This document shows positions 18,559 to 30,421 of a stretch of DNA of 51,121 nt, one piece after another (within the stretch, counting starts at the first letter, position 1; each line of letters starts with the position of its first letter). The notes under the pieces were generated by a model. It saw only the letters and a program-made list of their open reading frames with translations. It made no database searches and was not told where the DNA came from. Origin of the DNA: Planctomycetota bacterium (lineage in GTDB: Bacteria > Planctomycetota > Planctomycetia > Planctomycetales > Planctomycetaceae); assembly GCA_023417655.1 (NCBI GenBank), contig JAEZFD010000001.1, positions 1-51,121 on the forward strand, given 5' to 3'. The translations under genes and the position numbers were made by a program.

Positions 18559-19165
18559 GAGTGCCGGATTGCGAAATCGTATCAGAACGAGCGACGTCAG
18601 CAGCGCCGCAAATTGCCTGAAGCCGTGAGCCCTCGCGCATCAATGTGATTGTCGCGACGTGAAGCGCACCGTCTTCTCGCCGGGTTGGCACTTGCCATCG
18701 AGAGATCAAATCCAATAGCGCTCTGGCTCAACGTGAATCAGCTGTGCCAATGGGACACCCTTCGGCGGCAATGACGTCACGCGTGAGATGCGCGCGCCCT
18801 GTGACAGGCAGGCATGAAACCGAGTTTCTTTGAACAATCCGCAGTGGGCAATGGACGAGGATGCGGATTGAGCGGGAATGAGGTGACAGAGCTGGCCCCA
18901 GTGGACCTGTACACAGTGAACCGGTGCGCCGTGGAAGCTTGATCAGATCTCACCTCTCTGCGTGAGACTCATGCTGCACAGAACTGATGCTGAGTGAGAC
19001 TGGCAACCGCGAGGGTGATCACATCACCTCCTACAGCCAAAGCAATCGGGAAGCTCGGAGCGACACCGTTCTCTTCGCTGGAATGACTCTGCAGACAGAG
19101 CCATTCCCCGGCGACAACTTCTTCCCTGTGCGTCCCCTCTGCACCTCACACGAGACTTAGAAACA
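18559..19165. other. Intergenic region downstream of the lipoprotein gene
   Basis: About 600 bases with no supported gene on either strand. The only clear structure is the carB terminator hairpin at its right end, listed separately. Confidence 0.4.
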
Positions 19166-19194
19166 GACCCTGCACAGAAAGACCGTGCAGGGTC
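19160..19194 (-). terminator. Hairpin terminator candidate after carB
   Basis: Perfect 10-bp inverted repeat GACCCTGCAC (19166-19175) / GTGCAGGGTC (19185-19194) with a 9-base loop, 28 bases beyond the carB stop codon on the minus strand. The following bases on that strand (TGTTTCT) give only a weak T-run. Confidence 0.6.
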
Positions 19195-19221
19195 GCGGAG
19201 TTCAGTCTCGGTTCAATCTCT

Positions 19222-22485
<3,264 letters not shown>

Positions 22486-23262
22486 TGTGGTGCAAATCCT
22501 GTTGAAACGAAAGTGGATATTTTGGCGTTGCCGCCGTTGGATACCCGGCCTTGAGCCGCTGCTCATCTGCAAAAATCATCCCCCCGTCAGAGGGCGATGT
22601 TCTTCGACAGACAAGGTGCCGTTCTCCCGGGAGAGAAGGCGCAGTGGTAGTCTCGATCTAAACAATTCTCCGCACGCCAGCCGCCACCATAACAGAGGCC
22701 CGGCCTGAACTCATCAGACCTGACAGCCGATTATCATCGCCAAGACACTGACGATGACACTGGAGGACAAAACCTGACCAGTGTGGACAACTTTCTTCCG
22801 GGTGCGAATGGGCGTCTGCTATTGGCCAGACCACCGAACGCGCACCTTCTCCCCCCTCACGCCGGCCGCGCGCAAATTTCTCCAAAGCTATCAATCTCTG
22901 AGACTGATTCAAGCGAGTCGCATGGGAAATACAGATCGGGATTGACTGATCTTCAATCAAAATCCCGGCGACGACCATTTTCTTTCCAAATCATTTGGAA
23001 GCGAATTGGGCAGAGATTCGCGCCGTTCAGTCCCACGCCCTCCCTTATTGGGGGACGGCAAGGGCCGATTCCGAACTCTTCTCCAGCAATCTGGAATGAA
23101 GTTTGAAATAGGGAGCCGTGTTTGAGCGTGACTCCTGTTGCGCCTCAGCGTCACTTGGGGAAACCGTTCGGAAGTTCACGGCGGAAATCTGCTGAAATCT
23201 CCCTGCCTGCGGTCCTCTCAACTTGTTCCCCTGTTTTTTGAAAGGAGAATAAGAAGAGATCG
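22486..23262. other. Intergenic region between divergent carB and di-haem protein genes
   Basis: About 780 bases (930 if the small ORF at 23263 is discounted). No convincing gene; ORFs on the minus strand here (about 23045-23776) overlap the next gene's start and have no domain character. It must carry the carB promoter. No T-box, pyrimidine or arginine operator was recognised. Confidence 0.4.
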
Positions 23263-23382
23263 ATGCAAATTGATCTGATCGACCGTCTCCCGACTCGGTC
23301 AATTCGCCTGTTCGTCTCTGCCCGGGCAAAACAGCGTCTCCCTCCGGTCTCAATCCGCCTGTGGCGTTCATCAGGCGAATAG
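23263..23382 (+). CDS. Possible small ORF (39 codons) ahead of the di-haem protein
   Basis: ATG at 23263 to TAG at 23380-23382, encoding 39 residues rich in Arg, Leu and Ser (begins MQIDLIDRLPTRSIRL). AAAGGAG lies 15 bases upstream, rather far, and AGAAGAG 4 bases upstream. It ends 33 bases before the next gene's ATG. It could be a leader peptide or chance; there is no homology evidence. Confidence 0.2.
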   Translation: MQIDLIDRLPTRSIRLFVSARAKQRLPPVSIRLWRSSGE

Positions 23383-23415
23383 CCGGACTTCTTGCACAGT
23401 CCGTAAAGTTCTGAA

Positions 23416-24852
23416 ATGAAAAATCACATACGAAAATCCCGTCGTCTCCTGAACCCCTTTGTCGGCGCATTATTTTTTTCATGTGCCGGCTGGACGGGTT
23501 TGGGATTATCAAATCATGCGACAGCGGCTCCTCCAGAGACTCCGCCGCCTCAGACTTATATGCCCGTCGTGCCGACAAAGCCCTTTGATGAAGTGATGAA
23601 GGCCGACATCGCCGACAAACCCTCAGTGCAGAAGGCGGCTCAGGAACTCCTGGAAGCCCGTTATGACCTGTCTGACAAACCAACCGGGGAGCAGATGTCC
23701 GCTGGTCGCCGGGCAGTGCAGGGGGGAGTTCGGGTGAAGTTGCCGCCTGGGGTGACCTGGGAGAAGCTGAACTCAATGACGCCAGAACAGATCAAGCAGG
23801 AGAATCTCTTCCCTGCAGGTTTCCGGCCGCTGCCACACGTCAAGCATCCAACGGGAGGAATGGTCTTCCCTAAAGACCAGATTGACGGCATCAAACAGCT
23901 CGAAGGTCGAGACCTGCAGCGATTCGATGTGGAATTCAATATCCCGGACCATCTCCGGCCTGAGTTCCCGCCTCCGATGTATCTGACCACTCATCCGGAA
24001 GCAGGGGATGTGACCGGCGGGAAACTGATCTCGTTCCGTAATTACTATGAGATTTTCTCTGGAAAACTCACCCCGGTGCAAATGGAAGGTCTGCGATTGC
24101 TGCTGACTCCGTTTCCGCAGCAGCAGTTCAACCAGACCGAAGATCGCAAGTCGGTGCACGCAGAACTTGGTGTGACATGCTTCGATTGTCACACCAATGG
24201 TCACACCAACGCGACATTCCACCTGAATCCAGATACGCGACCTCAAGCCGACCGCATGCGTCTGGACACCGTCAGCCTGAGAGGCTTGTTCAATCAGCAG
24301 ATTCATGGGTCGAAGCGTTCACTTCGCTCGATTGAGGATTTCACCGAGTTCGAGCAACGGACTGCATACTTCGACGGGGATCACGTCATTGCGGCCAAGA
24401 AAGGGGTGAACCTCCCAGACCGAGCTTCGCAGGTGGTGATGATGGCGCAGTTCCAGGCGATGCTTGATTTTCCGCCTGCTCCAAAACTGAGTCCTGTCGG
24501 TCGACTGATCCCGAGCCGTTCTACCGAAGCCGAACTTCGGGGCGAAGAACTGTTCCTGGGGAAGGCTCAGTGCTCCGTTTGCCATGCCCCGCCATTCTTT
24601 CTTGATGACAAAATGCACGACCTGAAAACGGAACGCTTCTATAACGCAGAGGTGATCCTGGGACAGCACAATAAGGCACCCGGTCCGATCAAGACCTTCA
24701 CTCTCAGGGGAATCAAGGATTCTCCTCCATATCTGCACGACGGTCGTTTGCTCACTCTCGATGACACTGTTGAGTTCTTCAATCTGGTCCTCGGCCTCAA
24801 GCTGAACGATCAGGAAAAGAGTGATCTGGTGGCTTACCTGAAATGCTTGTAA
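23416..24852 (+). CDS. Exported di-haem cytochrome c peroxidase-like (MauG/CcpA-type) protein
   Basis: 478 residues. Signal peptide MKNHIRKSRRLLNPFVGALFFSCAGW...ATAA, then a long Pro-rich N-terminal part (about 40-245). Two haem c sites follow: CFDCH at 255-259 in 'LGVTCFDCHTNGHTNATFHLNP', and CSVCH at 386-390 with 'APPFFLDDKMHDL'. The C-terminal segment 'TFTLRGIKDSPPYLHDGRLLTLDDTVEFFN' matches the di-haem peroxidase/MauG family, which uses two haem c groups for peroxide reduction or oxidation of a protein partner. The gene begins with only a weak ribosome site and stands alone on its strand; a strong terminator follows 60 bases after the stop. Peroxidase activity is inferred from family resemblance. 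Confidence 0.85.
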   Translation: MKNHIRKSRRLLNPFVGALFFSCAGWTGLGLSNHATAAPPETPPPQTYMPVVPTKPFDEVMKADIADKPSVQKAAQELLEARYDLSDKPTGEQMSAGRRAVQGGVRVKLPPGVTWEKLNSMTPEQIKQENLFPAGFRPLPHVKHPTGGMVFPKDQIDGIKQLEGRDLQRFDVEFNIPDHLRPEFPPPMYLTTHPEAGDVTGGKLISFRNYYEIFSGKLTPVQMEGLRLLLTPFPQQQFNQTEDRKSVHAELGVTCFDCHTNGHTNATFHLNPDTRPQADRMRLDTVSLRGLFNQQIHGSKRSLRSIEDFTEFEQRTAYFDGDHVIAAKKGVNLPDRASQVVMMAQFQAMLDFPPAPKLSPVGRLIPSRSTEAELRGEELFLGKAQCSVCHAPPFFLDDKMHDLKTERFYNAEVILGQHNKAPGPIKTFTLRGIKDSPPYLHDGRLLTLDDTVEFFNLVLGLKLNDQEKSDLVAYLKCL

Positions 24853-24910
24853 CTGATTCGTGAGACTCCGAATGGATCGTTCATCCGACAGAGTCCTGTG
24901 AGTGCTCAGT

Positions 24911-24955
24911 GGCCACGTTCGAAACGAAATCGAACGTGGCCTCTCTCGTTTTTCT
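24911..24955 (+). terminator. Rho-independent terminator after the di-haem protein
   Basis: Perfect 12-bp stem GGCCACGTTCGA (24911-24922) / TCGAACGTGGCC (24930-24941), 7-base loop, followed by a T-run at about 24948-24955. Confidence 0.85.
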
Positions 24956-25323
24956 TGCCGCGACTTCTCAGCCTCAGACTTCTTTGAGAACCCACCGAGC
25001 ACTCGCGTTGGTGCGCACTTGTCTCCACCGACCCAGAGGCAGTGAGATTCAAGAATCGCTGGAATATTCCGTCGAGAGGAGTGCAGAAGGAAAAGTGCCA
25101 AGAGCGGCTCCCCAATCAAAGAAAACGGGGGCGAGACCGGAGTAAGCGCTCTCCGTCCGGGCGTCAGTCTCGCGATGACGAATTCGCGAGAGCAACTACA
25201 TCAGCGTTTTAGTCTCATCTCAATACCGATCGAGGCGGGGCGGGAGATTCAGCACACTGGTAGACTTTCTTTCGAGCCTCGGTAGGCAAGTTTATTGGCA
25301 GGGCGAGACTCATAGGCCCGTAT
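24956..25323. other. Intergenic region between two terminators
   Basis: About 370 bases between the plus-strand terminator at 24911 and the minus-strand one at 25324. No gene or RNA structure seen. Confidence 0.45.
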
Positions 25324-25371
25324 CAAAAAATAGAAAAGCCGCATTCAAGTGCTTGCGCACCCGAATGCGGC
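25324..25371 (-). terminator. Rho-independent terminator after the GlsB-like gene
   Basis: Stem GCCGCATTC (25338-25346) / GAATGCGGC (25363-25371) with a nested GTGC/GCAC pairing in the loop. Read on the minus strand it is followed by a T-run (CTTTTCTATTTTTTG). It lies about 80 bases after the stop codon at 25453. Confidence 0.8.
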
Positions 25372-25452
25372 TCCCCCCACAGTTGCACGCTAAATGACCC
25401 TTGCTGAATTCGGTCTAACCGATGGCATTACGATTTCAACAAGGGTCTTGTA

Positions 25453-25716
25453 CTAAATTCGCTTTGGCGAAACAGATGTTGCGAGAACGAGGACGATGAT
25501 CGCCCCAAGGATGGACATCAACATCCCCGTAGGCTGCATTGCATCGCCGCCCTGTACCAGGTAGGTAATAAACCCACCTGTAAAGGACCCAACAATGCCG
25601 AGCAGGATGGTCGCCATCCAGCCCATTGACTGACGTCCAGGCATGATCGCCCGCGCGATCAGTCCCGCAACCAATCCGAAAAAGATCCACACAATCACAG
25701 CAGAAATGGTCGACAT
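25453..25716 (-). CDS. GlsB/YeaQ/YmgE-family small stress membrane protein
   Basis: 87 residues, starting with ATG at 25716 after GGAG. Three membrane segments are visible: 'AVIVWIFFGLVAGLIARAI', 'WMATILLGIVGSFTGGFITYLV' and 'LMSILGAIIVLVLATSV'. The phrase 'GLIARAIMPGRQSMGWMATILLGIVGS' is diagnostic of the transglycosylase-associated/GlsB family, small stress-induced inner-membrane proteins of uncertain role. It has the same orientation as the DUF4112 gene upstream (190-base gap), and its own terminator follows. Stress induction is known for relatives, not shown here. Confidence 0.9.
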   Translation of the reverse strand: MSTISAVIVWIFFGLVAGLIARAIMPGRQSMGWMATILLGIVGSFTGGFITYLVQGGDAMQPTGMLMSILGAIIVLVLATSVSPKRI

Positions 25717-25905
25717 GGGGGGTTCTCCAAAGGCATCTCATAAACAAGGAGATTACCGAGAGCGTCAGTAAGACTCGCTCGACTCCGTCCAAAAACTGCT
25801 GCGGTCGAGGCGTCCGCTGATTCTCCATCTGTTTGTGGATGGCGAATCAAATGTTCTCGAAAGAACCGAAGTCAAAAAAGAGTGAACGTGAATTTGGATT
25901 CAGGT

Positions 25906-26373
25906 TTATCTCTTCTTCTCGTCCTCCTCGGACGCACCGGCCGAGCTGTGAATTTCCTTATGCAGATGCCGTTCCAAGAGCTGAATATTTTTTGAATTCG
26001 CTTTCCAGGCGACATCGAGAACGTCTCCGATAACCGGGACCAATCCCGCGGACACGTCAACGGCGACATTGACCAACATTTTCGCGATAAGAGGTTTCGG
26101 AACCTCCAGCTGATGAGCCAGGTAAACGATATAGGCAGAGAGGGCTCCGGTGAGGAAATCTCCGAAGCCGGGAATTAACCCAATGACCTCATCCCACCCG
26201 AAGCGAATTCTTGTCGTCGGCACGCTGAAGCGTTGATCCAACATTCGTCCCAGCATACGGATTCGCCGCAGGATTTCCGCCCTTTCAGAGGCGGTGAGGC
26301 GCTTCTTGTTCTGTACGGATGCGGTGTTCTGAAACGTTGAGCCAGACCAGGCTTTTGCGGTGAGCAGTAACAT
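25906..26373 (-). CDS. DUF4112 domain membrane protein
   Basis: 155 residues. After a basic leader and an Arg-rich helix (about 24-45) comes the DUF4112 pattern 'FGWDEVIGLIPGFGDFLTGALSAYIVYLAHQLEVPKPLIAKMLVNVAVDVSAGLVPVIGDVLDVAWKANSKN', with two 'G-x-I/V-P-x-x-GD' units and two membrane segments between and around them. The C-terminus is a charged tail. The family is widespread in bacteria and has no known function. It shares orientation with the GlsB-like gene downstream; both are small membrane proteins and may be expressed together. Confidence 0.88.
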   Translation of the reverse strand: MLLLTAKAWSGSTFQNTASVQNKKRLTASERAEILRRIRMLGRMLDQRFSVPTTRIRFGWDEVIGLIPGFGDFLTGALSAYIVYLAHQLEVPKPLIAKMLVNVAVDVSAGLVPVIGDVLDVAWKANSKNIQLLERHLHKEIHSSAGASEEDEKKR

Positions 26374-27432
26374 TCTTTTGACTCTCTTTTGTCAAAGACA
26401 AAACTGCGAATTTGATTTTGATCGATCCTCGAACGTCCCGATTGTTTGCACGACAATCCGGTTGAGGGCAACCCGTTTTCATACTCGGAACAGCCCACCG
26501 ATGCAGGCTTACTTTCCGTCATTAGAAAGGCGACCTGACTTGATTTATTTCTGAACCCGTGTGCTTCGTGCTCTCGATGCTTTCATCCTGGACCTGAGGC
26601 GTTCCTTCACAATCTCAGAGAACTCTCTTCTATGAGCCCGCTTTGCTCTCAAAAACGCTGTCAATAACATGCAGGACTTGCGAGGCGACGGAGATCATCT
26701 GCTGCGTGCGATACACTCCAGTTTCCACCATTCGGCATCAGCCCTGCAGAGAGCCAGTCGGGACGGTCCCTGTCTTTCGAGCGGTCGTTTCCGAACGGCT
26801 GCCGAGTCTCTGAATTTTTCAGTTTCGAAGTTATCCACCAGCGGATCACGCTGGATGTCGACGATCGGGTAAACGGGTAGAAATAAGAACGCACGCGCCA
26901 GACCAAGAGATGAAAAATTCGGCGGGTTTCTTCGAAGATTCTTCCTTATCAGGCGGAGGGGAATCACCGAGGTGTTTCGCTACGGGTTTCGAGAGTGTTG
27001 CTTGGCGTCGGTGAGAGGTTTCGGAAGGAAGACGGGGACGCTCGAGCGCGGACGCGACAAGTGCTTCGTATCAACTCACAACGATACTTTGTCTCACCGG
27101 GAAATTAAGAAGAAGATCGAGATTCGACGGGCCAAGGATTGGGGGTCTCTCCAGACTTTGCATTTTACGCGATCGGACCCAGTGGCGGGCAATTCCGCGG
27201 TTGAGGGCAGGGGAGAGGACCGGAGTTGCTTGCAAGAACGCAAATCTCGATGAGAACAGGTGTTCAAAGTCGGCGGGAAAACTGATATGACGCAGTCTGA
27301 CTTCTGCCTCGACATTTTGATTTTTGATCCGCTCACTCTCGTCACGCGAACCGGAAAGTTTCATCACTGAAATCTTGCGCGCTGTGCGATCACGGGAAGA
27401 GCAACCTGCTCTAAATTCGACGGGAACAGGAT
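26374..27432. other. Long non-coding stretch between DUF4112 and GH57 genes
   Basis: About 1060 bases between divergent genes. The short ORFs on both strands (for example 26695-26967 and 27071-27688 on the minus strand) have no domain character and partly overlap the GH57 gene antisense. No tRNA, terminator or repeat was recognised. It should hold the two promoters; the length leaves room for an unrecognised RNA. Confidence 0.35.
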
Positions 27433-29625
27433 ATGGGGCCTCGGCTTCGTCTGATCTTTGCCATTCACAACCATCAGCCAGTCGGCAATTTCGACGGCGT
27501 TTTTGAACAGGCATACCGCGATGCGTATGAGCCGTTTCTCGACGTACATGATGAATTTCCTGAGCTTCCGGTAACGTTGCATCTCTCCGGCAGTCTGCTG
27601 GAGTGGCTCGAACGGAGGCGGCCTGAGTACATCGAACGGGTCCGCAACGCCATCGCCGCCGGACGGATGGAAATTCTCGGCGGTCCATTTTTTGAACCGA
27701 TTCTCGCGGCGATTCCTTCTCGTGATCGAACCGGACAGATTCGGGCCTATACCGAGCATCTTTCTGAGTTATTCGACACTCGCATCCGCGGAATGTGGGT
27801 TCCAGAAAGGGTTTGGGAACCGAATTTCGCCAGCGACATCGCGGAAGCCGGGATCGAGTATACGATCCTCGATGATTCCCACTTCCGCTCAGCCGGGCTG
27901 AGTGATGATCGCCTGCATGGCTACTACCTGACCGAAAATGACGGCCGCTTGCTCAAGGTCTTTCCGGACGATGAGCATCTCCGCTATGCCATTCCTTGGG
28001 CGACTCCCGAAGAAACCATTGACTATCTCAAGAAGATGGCAGACCTGCATCCCGGTTCCGTCGTCTCCTTCGGGGATGACGGCGAAAAGTTTGGGTCATG
28101 GCCGGGCACAAAAGAGCACGTCTATGACAAAGGCTGGCTCCGGGACATGTTCGCTGCTCTGGTCGAGAATTCCAGCTGGCTCAGCGTTGTCACCATGGGA
28201 ACGGCCGTCGATGAAGTTCCCCCGCTCGGAAAGGTCTATCTGCCGAATGCAAGTTACCGCGAGATGATGGAATGGGCGCTTCCGACCGACCAGCAGCTTG
28301 AATACAAACAGATCGTCGAGTCGCTGGCCAAGAAACCAGAATGGAACGAGATCAAGACATTCCTGCGTGCTGGATCCTGGCGAAACTTCCTCGTCAAATA
28401 TCCAGAGAGCAATGAAATGTATTGCCGGGCTCGCGAAATCAGCGGGCGCCTGCAGGAACTCGAGCGCTCCTCTCAGGCCCGTGAACAGCCTGACGTGTTC
28501 GAGAATGCCAAGATGAACCTGTACCGAGGTCAGTGCAATTGCCCTTACTGGCATGGCGCCTTCGGCGGGCTCTATCTGCCTCACCTGAGAAACGCCATCT
28601 ATCAGCATCTCATCGCGGCTGACAACGAAATCGAACAGCTCAACGGACGCAGCAACACGCGTTGGGTCGACATTGGAGCCGAGGACTACAATCTGGACGC
28701 CCGGAAGGAAGTCCGGATGGCCGGGGACAAGCTGATTGCCTATCTCGCGCCAGCGCGCGGCGGGCATCTCTATGAACTCGATCTTCGAGCCGTCGGAGTG
28801 AATCTCCTCGCCACCCTGAATCGTCGCCCGGAACCTTATCATCAGACTGTTCTGGAGAACGCCGGAGCCGGTGATGCCATCGACGACGTCGCATTCAACA
28901 AGCATGAAGGGGTCCGCTTTAAGCAGGCCAATCTGGACGAAAAGATTGCCTATGATCGCTGGCCGCGAAAGTCGCTCGTTGACCACTTCATGCGTCCGGA
29001 CGTCGACCTGACTGAGTTCCAGTCAGGGAATGGCGGAATCGGCGACTTCGTTCTCGGGGTGTATGAGACGCGCCTGCGCCGGTCTGACAACCGCGTAGAG
29101 ACCGTGATGTCCCGCGAAGGGCGAATGGGTGAGCACTGGGTCAAAGTCGAAAAGACTGTCGCCCTCGACACCGGAAACGGCAGTCAGCTGGAAATCACCT
29201 ATGAACTGAGCCAGCTTCCCCCAGGAGTGCCCGTGCATTTCGGAGTGGAGTTCAACTTCGCAGCCATGCCGGCAGGAGCCAGCGACCGGTACTACTACAA
29301 CGGACACGGCGCCCAGATGGGACGACTTGAGTCGGTTCAATCCCTACCGCCCGGTCTGCGGATCGGTCTCGTGGATGAATGGCTCGGAATCGACGCCTCG
29401 CTGGAATTCACACAGCCGGCAGAATGCTGGACGTTTCCAATTCAAACGGTCAGCCAGAGCGAAGGGGGATTCGAACTGGTGCATCAAAGTTGCACCGTCG
29501 TTCCACACTGGAAATTTACACCTGACGCGAGTGGGCGCTGGCAAATCCGGATTCAGATGACCGCAGACACCTCTGTTGCTCATGCCCGGAAGTTAGCCGA
29601 GATGGCAACAACTCGGGTTCAGTAG
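27433..29625 (+). CDS. Glycoside hydrolase family 57 alpha-glucanotransferase/amylase
   Basis: 730 residues, cytoplasmic (no signal peptide). The GH57 barrel opens with 'FAIHNHQPVGNFDGVFEQAY' (HNHQP at 12-16); 'GMWVPERVWEP' holds the nucleophile, here E125, and 'SFGDDGEKFGSWP' the acid/base aspartate, D216. Their 91-residue spacing equals that in the Thermococcus litoralis 4-alpha-glucanotransferase (E123/D214). After about residue 300 come the DUF1925/DUF1926-type beta domains typical of that group, with the galactose-mutarotase-like fold. Expected reaction: moving or releasing alpha-1,4-glucan chains. No glycogen genes lie nearby. Length and catalytic residues are complete; transferase versus hydrolase cannot be decided here. 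Confidence 0.92.
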   Translation: MGPRLRLIFAIHNHQPVGNFDGVFEQAYRDAYEPFLDVHDEFPELPVTLHLSGSLLEWLERRRPEYIERVRNAIAAGRMEILGGPFFEPILAAIPSRDRTGQIRAYTEHLSELFDTRIRGMWVPERVWEPNFASDIAEAGIEYTILDDSHFRSAGLSDDRLHGYYLTENDGRLLKVFPDDEHLRYAIPWATPEETIDYLKKMADLHPGSVVSFGDDGEKFGSWPGTKEHVYDKGWLRDMFAALVENSSWLSVVTMGTAVDEVPPLGKVYLPNASYREMMEWALPTDQQLEYKQIVESLAKKPEWNEIKTFLRAGSWRNFLVKYPESNEMYCRAREISGRLQELERSSQAREQPDVFENAKMNLYRGQCNCPYWHGAFGGLYLPHLRNAIYQHLIAADNEIEQLNGRSNTRWVDIGAEDYNLDARKEVRMAGDKLIAYLAPARGGHLYELDLRAVGVNLLATLNRRPEPYHQTVLENAGAGDAIDDVAFNKHEGVRFKQANLDEKIAYDRWPRKSLVDHFMRPDVDLTEFQSGNGGIGDFVLGVYETRLRRSDNRVETVMSREGRMGEHWVKVEKTVALDTGNGSQLEITYELSQLPPGVPVHFGVEFNFAAMPAGASDRYYYNGHGAQMGRLESVQSLPPGLRIGLVDEWLGIDASLEFTQPAECWTFPIQTVSQSEGGFELVHQSCTVVPHWKFTPDASGRWQIRIQMTADTSVAHARKLAEMATTRVQ

Positions 29626-29666
29626 ATTAAGCCCCAGTGAACGAGATCGCATAGAGTCAAATGCAA

Positions 29667-29705
29667 AGGGAGAGACGTCACGAACGTCTCTCCCTCTTTT
29701 ATTTC
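29667..29705. terminator. Bidirectional terminator between GH57 and lipoprotein genes
   Basis: Perfect 12-bp stem AGGGAGAGACGT (29667-29678) / ACGTCTCTCCCT (29684-29695), 5-base loop, with a T-run (CTTTTATTTC) on the plus strand. On the minus strand it lies directly after the stop codon at 29699, so it can serve both convergent genes. Confidence 0.85.
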
Positions 29706-30136
29706 GATTTCAGGTTGAGTGCTCCCAAGTCGACCGGTTTGCCAAGCGTGACCTGAAACTGATGCTCTGATTTCTTTGGATCAACATAGCGACCTTTCAG
29801 GCGGTCGGTTCCTGCGACTCCGGCCTGAGCCATCAGGTCTTCAAACGTCAGCACATAGCTTCCCTCGGGCAAGCCGTCTCCAGCACGGTAGGTGCTGAAC
29901 GAAAAATCCCCTGACTCTCCGCATGTCACAGAGATCGGATAGGCAATCTTTCCTCCCGGTTCGGGAGTCGCGGTCACGCGCACACCTCCAACGGGCTTTC
30001 CATCAATCTGCGCAACTCCAATGACAGGGGACGTCGGAAAAGCGTTTTCTGGAACTCGCTCCCGTGCTCCACAGCCGGGCAGGAGGCTCACCAGCATGAC
30101 AGTGACGAGAAATCCACAGAATGTCCGAATCGCCAT
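29699..30136 (-). CDS. Lipoprotein with carboxypeptidase-regulatory-like domain (cassette A)
   Basis: 145 residues from the ATG at 30136; the frame continues to 30259 but those 41 residues cover a hairpin and lack signal character. MAIRTFCGFLVTVMLVSLLPGC carries the lipobox L-P-G-C22. The body ('VIGVAQIDGKPVGGVRVTATPEPGG...GDFSFSTYRAGDGLPEGSYVLTFED') has the beta-sandwich pattern of carboxypeptidase regulatory-like (transthyretin-like) domains: a G-x-V-x-x-D-G-K/E-P opener, then 'SGDFSFST' and 'GSYVLTFED'. Such lipoproteins very often follow DUF1559 genes in planctomycetes. Here it follows a split DUF1559 gene on the same strand with a hairpin between them. Role unknown. Confidence 0.8.
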   Translation of the reverse strand: MAIRTFCGFLVTVMLVSLLPGCGARERVPENAFPTSPVIGVAQIDGKPVGGVRVTATPEPGGKIAYPISVTCGESGDFSFSTYRAGDGLPEGSYVLTFEDLMAQAGVAGTDRLKGRYVDPKKSEHQFQVTLGKPVDLGALNLKSK

Positions 30137-30229
30137 CGTCTTCCCATCGTGATCAGGGTCCGCCTCCCAATCGGGTCGACGGAGCCAGCTGATTTTTGTT
30201 TTTCCAAGAAATCGATCAAAGAGAACAAG

Positions 30230-30257
30230 GAAAGGGACCTCCTCAGAAGTCCCTTTC
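30230..30257 (-). terminator. Hairpin between split DUF1559 gene and lipoprotein gene
   Basis: Perfect 9-bp stem GAAAGGGAC (30230-30238) / GTCCCTTTC (30249-30257), 10-base loop, followed on the minus strand by T-rich sequence (CCTTGTTCTCTTTG). It sits about 165 bases after the DUF1559 stop and 94 bases before the lipoprotein ATG, so it may be a terminator or a partial attenuator within the cassette. Confidence 0.55.
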
Positions 30258-30421
30258 ATCGGCCGACGAGCCAGCCTCTGTCAAACTCCTTATCGGGAAT
30301 GCGACTCGCAACTCATCACGAGAAGAGACTGGGATTCAGGTTGCTGGTTTCTGCCCCGCGACGACCGGTGATCTCACTGAGCGAAACCTCGCTGCTGCAC
30401 GAGGCAGGGAAGCAAACGGCG

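Noticed and set aside
23045..23776. Minus-strand ORF across the start of the di-haem gene
   Set aside because: Overlaps a clear signal peptide on the plus strand and is low-complexity Ser/Arg/Pro.
28096..28986. Minus-strand ORF of 296 codons inside the GH57 gene
   Set aside because: Lies wholly opposite conserved GH57 sequence and has no family motif.
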